This document shows positions 5,367-6,798 of a stretch of DNA of 6,798 bases, one piece after another. Source of the stretch: an uncultured Coriobacteriaceae bacterium (GTDB taxonomy: Bacteria; Actinomycetota; Coriobacteriia; Coriobacteriales; UMGS124). The notes under the pieces were generated by a model. It was not told the origin of the DNA and did not search any database. It saw nothing but the letters and a program-made list of their open reading frames with translations. The position numbers and the translations under genes are program-made. The stretch spans positions 1 to 6,798 of the forward strand of contig USJP01000088.1 in assembly GCA_900555105.1 (NCBI GenBank), read 5' to 3'. Position 1 is the first letter of the stretch; the number at the start of each line of letters is the position of its first letter.

Positions 5367-6798
5367 ATGGAAATGTCCCGCAGGGGTTTTGTTGCTGGTG
5401 CCGCCGGCATGGCCGTTGCCACGATGGGCGCCACCGTTGCGTTTGACGCCGACGGCAAGGTCGTCAGCCAGGCGCACGCACTTGACGCCCACCCCGACGT
5501 GCCCGCCAAGGCCGGCATCGACGGCGTGACCCAGCTTGACCAGCTTGACGCGATGTGTCCCGAGTGGGTCGACCCCACCACGTATCGCTACCCGCTTACC
5601 GACCTCACTACCATCGAGATGTGCGACGAGGACGTCACCTTCGACGACGGTACCGTCATCCCGGCCGTGTATGTGAACCTGCGCAACCGTATCAACCACA
5701 TGGGCAAGGGCCTGGGCAGCGAGCCCGACTCCACGAGCTATCAGATGCTGATGAGCAACTGGACCGAGGAGGAGGCGGCATGGGAGCTTGAGATGCCGCT
5801 GCTGTCCATCTTCAATGCGTACGATTACAGCCTGGCGAGCGGCCGTACGGTCGAGGAGTGCCAGGAGATTCTCACGCACATGGCCGGCAAGTGCCTCATC
5901 TACCATATGAACCGTGGCGACGCCGACTACTACATGCTGCTGCCGCACATCAACGGCTGGTGGGAGTTCACCGAGCTCAAGGCCTATTTCACTGCCAAGG
6001 AGGCCGGCGAGGACACCGTGGCGCGCATGGCTGAGTTCAACGCCGACAACGTCTGGGGCGTCAACGGCGCCGGCTGGGAGGACTTTGACAACACCTTCCC
6101 GCTGTTCCGCACCTACCCCATCAGCGAGGACGTCATCGCCGAGGACGAGTTCCTGCCGTACAACGACTGGCGCGCCATCATCAAGCGCCACAAGACGATT
6201 ACCGTCTCGCCCTGCCAGTGCCGCCTGATGTGGGAGGGCATTGGCGTGCCGTTCCCCGAGGAGCACCCGCGCCGCACCTGCCTGTCGCTGGGCGAGATGG
6301 CCGAGTACTTCATTGAGCAGGGCATCGGCGAGCAGATTACGCAGGACGAGGCTATCGCCATCTACGAGGACGCCATTGAGACCGGCATGGTGGTGGAGTC
6401 CATCGCCACGAAGGATGCCGACATCATGTGCCTGTGCCATGGCAGCTCCTGCGGCAACCTCATGGGCTTCAAGGGCATGGCGCTCAACGGCCTGCCTGCG
6501 TGGAAGAACTTCAACGGCTACTGGCTCGACTACGACGCTGAGAAGTGCATCAAGTGCGGCGCCTGCGTGGAGCGCTGCCCCATGGAGGCCATCGCGCTTG
6601 ACGGTCCCGACGGTACTTGCACGCACAGCCTGGCCTGCGTGCGTTGCGGTCAGTGCATCAAGGTGTGCCCCGCCGAGGCCCGCATCCTGCGCGCCCGCGA
6701 GGACTACCCCGCGCACGCCCTGCCCGAGGACTACCTCGACAGCCACCGCTCCATCGCCATGGAGCGCCTGCACCGCGACAACATCGTCGACTTTGTGG
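5367..6798 (+). CDS. Tat-exported 4Fe-4S dicluster ferredoxin-type protein (incomplete at 3' end)
   Basis: The frame is open from the ATG to the window end, giving at least 477 residues. The N-terminus has a twin-arginine signal (MSRRGFVAG, Arg5-Arg6), a mild hydrophobic stretch to about residue 26 and a possible cleavage site after AHA (36-38), so export in folded form with cofactors is expected. Residues about 132-200 (TEEEAAWELEMPLL to INGWWEF) read like the winged-helix-like part of a known 4Fe-4S protein family. Next comes a cysteine module: CQC (283, 285), C305, CLC (355, 357) and C362. Then two classical cluster motifs follow, CIKCGACVERCP (394-405) and CVRCGQCIKVCP (424-435), as in bacterial 2x[4Fe-4S] ferredoxins. 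It most likely transfers electrons on the outer face of the membrane to or from an oxidoreductase; no partner is visible, and genes downstream of the window would be the place to look. The substrate is not identifiable, and the 3' end is cut off. Confidence 0.87.
   Translation, partial: MEMSRRGFVAGAAGMAVATMGATVAFDADGKVVSQAHALDAHPDVPAKAGIDGVTQLDQLDAMCPEWVDPTTYRYPLTDLTTIEMCDEDVTFDDGTVIPAVYVNLRNRINHMGKGLGSEPDSTSYQMLMSNWTEEEAAWELEMPLLSIFNAYDYSLASGRTVEECQEILTHMAGKCLIYHMNRGDADYYMLLPHINGWWEFTELKAYFTAKEAGEDTVARMAEFNADNVWGVNGAGWEDFDNTFPLFRTYPISEDVIAEDEFLPYNDWRAIIKRHKTITVSPCQCRLMWEGIGVPFPEEHPRRTCLSLGEMAEYFIEQGIGEQITQDEAIAIYEDAIETGMVVESIATKDADIMCLCHGSSCGNLMGFKGMALNGLPAWKNFNGYWLDYDAEKCIKCGACVERCPMEAIALDGPDGTCTHSLACVRCGQCIKVCPAEARILRAREDYPAHALPEDYLDSHRSIAMERLHRDNIVDFV

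Noticed and set aside
5034..6773. A 579-codon open frame on the minus strand, opposite the iron-sulfur protein gene.
   Set aside because: It is antisense to a gene with clear ferredoxin motifs and a strong ribosome site. Its translation is His/Val/Ala-rich without motifs, typical of a mirror frame in GC-rich DNA.
1..6798. CRISPR arrays, tRNA or rRNA genes, and insertion sequences.
   Set aside because: No regularly spaced repeats, no cloverleaf-like or conserved rRNA segments, and no transposase motifs were seen on either strand.

Overview
The window is about 6.8 kb of high-GC bacterial DNA. Codons mostly end in G or C, and genes are tightly packed with ATGA/GTGA-type overlaps. A Tat-exported 4Fe-4S protein next to a RelB/PIN toxin-antitoxin pair and a VTC/DUF4956 surface module fits a gut actinobacterium of the Coriobacteriia, perhaps Eggerthellaceae or a relative. 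This placement is inference from style and gene content, not from a marker gene.

Positions 1-3328 (+) look like the distal part of one operon. It holds the last 25 codons of an unidentified gene, a VTC-domain (polyphosphate-polymerase-like) protein joined to it by an ATGA overlap, a polytopic DUF4956 membrane protein 58 nt downstream, and a single-pass membrane protein with a large extracellular DUF4832/glycoside-hydrolase-like region. The last gene overlaps DUF4956 by 8 nt. The set suggests an envelope-associated system: a triphosphate-tunnel enzyme in the cytosol, a membrane partner, and an extracellular carbohydrate-related domain. The exact reaction is not known from the sequence. An imperfect long inverted repeat lies between this operon and the convergent gene that follows.

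Positions 3432-4067 (-) encode a class I SAM-dependent methyltransferase. It reads divergently from the next operon across a 203-nt intergenic region. That region holds a perfect 8+8 bp inverted repeat over the methyltransferase's putative extended -10 and start site, a second perfect 8+8 bp inverted repeat, and a putative extended -10 promoter for the next operon.

Positions 4271-5196 (+) form a toxin-antitoxin pair: a RelB/DinJ-like ribbon-helix-helix antitoxin followed, with a GTGA overlap, by a PIN-domain ribonuclease toxin.

Positions 5197-5366 are a regulatory-looking intergenic region with three inverted repeats and a strong ribosome binding site. From 5367 to the end of the window (+, incomplete) runs a Tat-signal protein with a winged-helix-like N-terminal part, a CxC...C...CxC...C cysteine module and two consecutive 4Fe-4S motifs. 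It is probably an exported electron carrier for an oxidoreductase encoded beyond the window.
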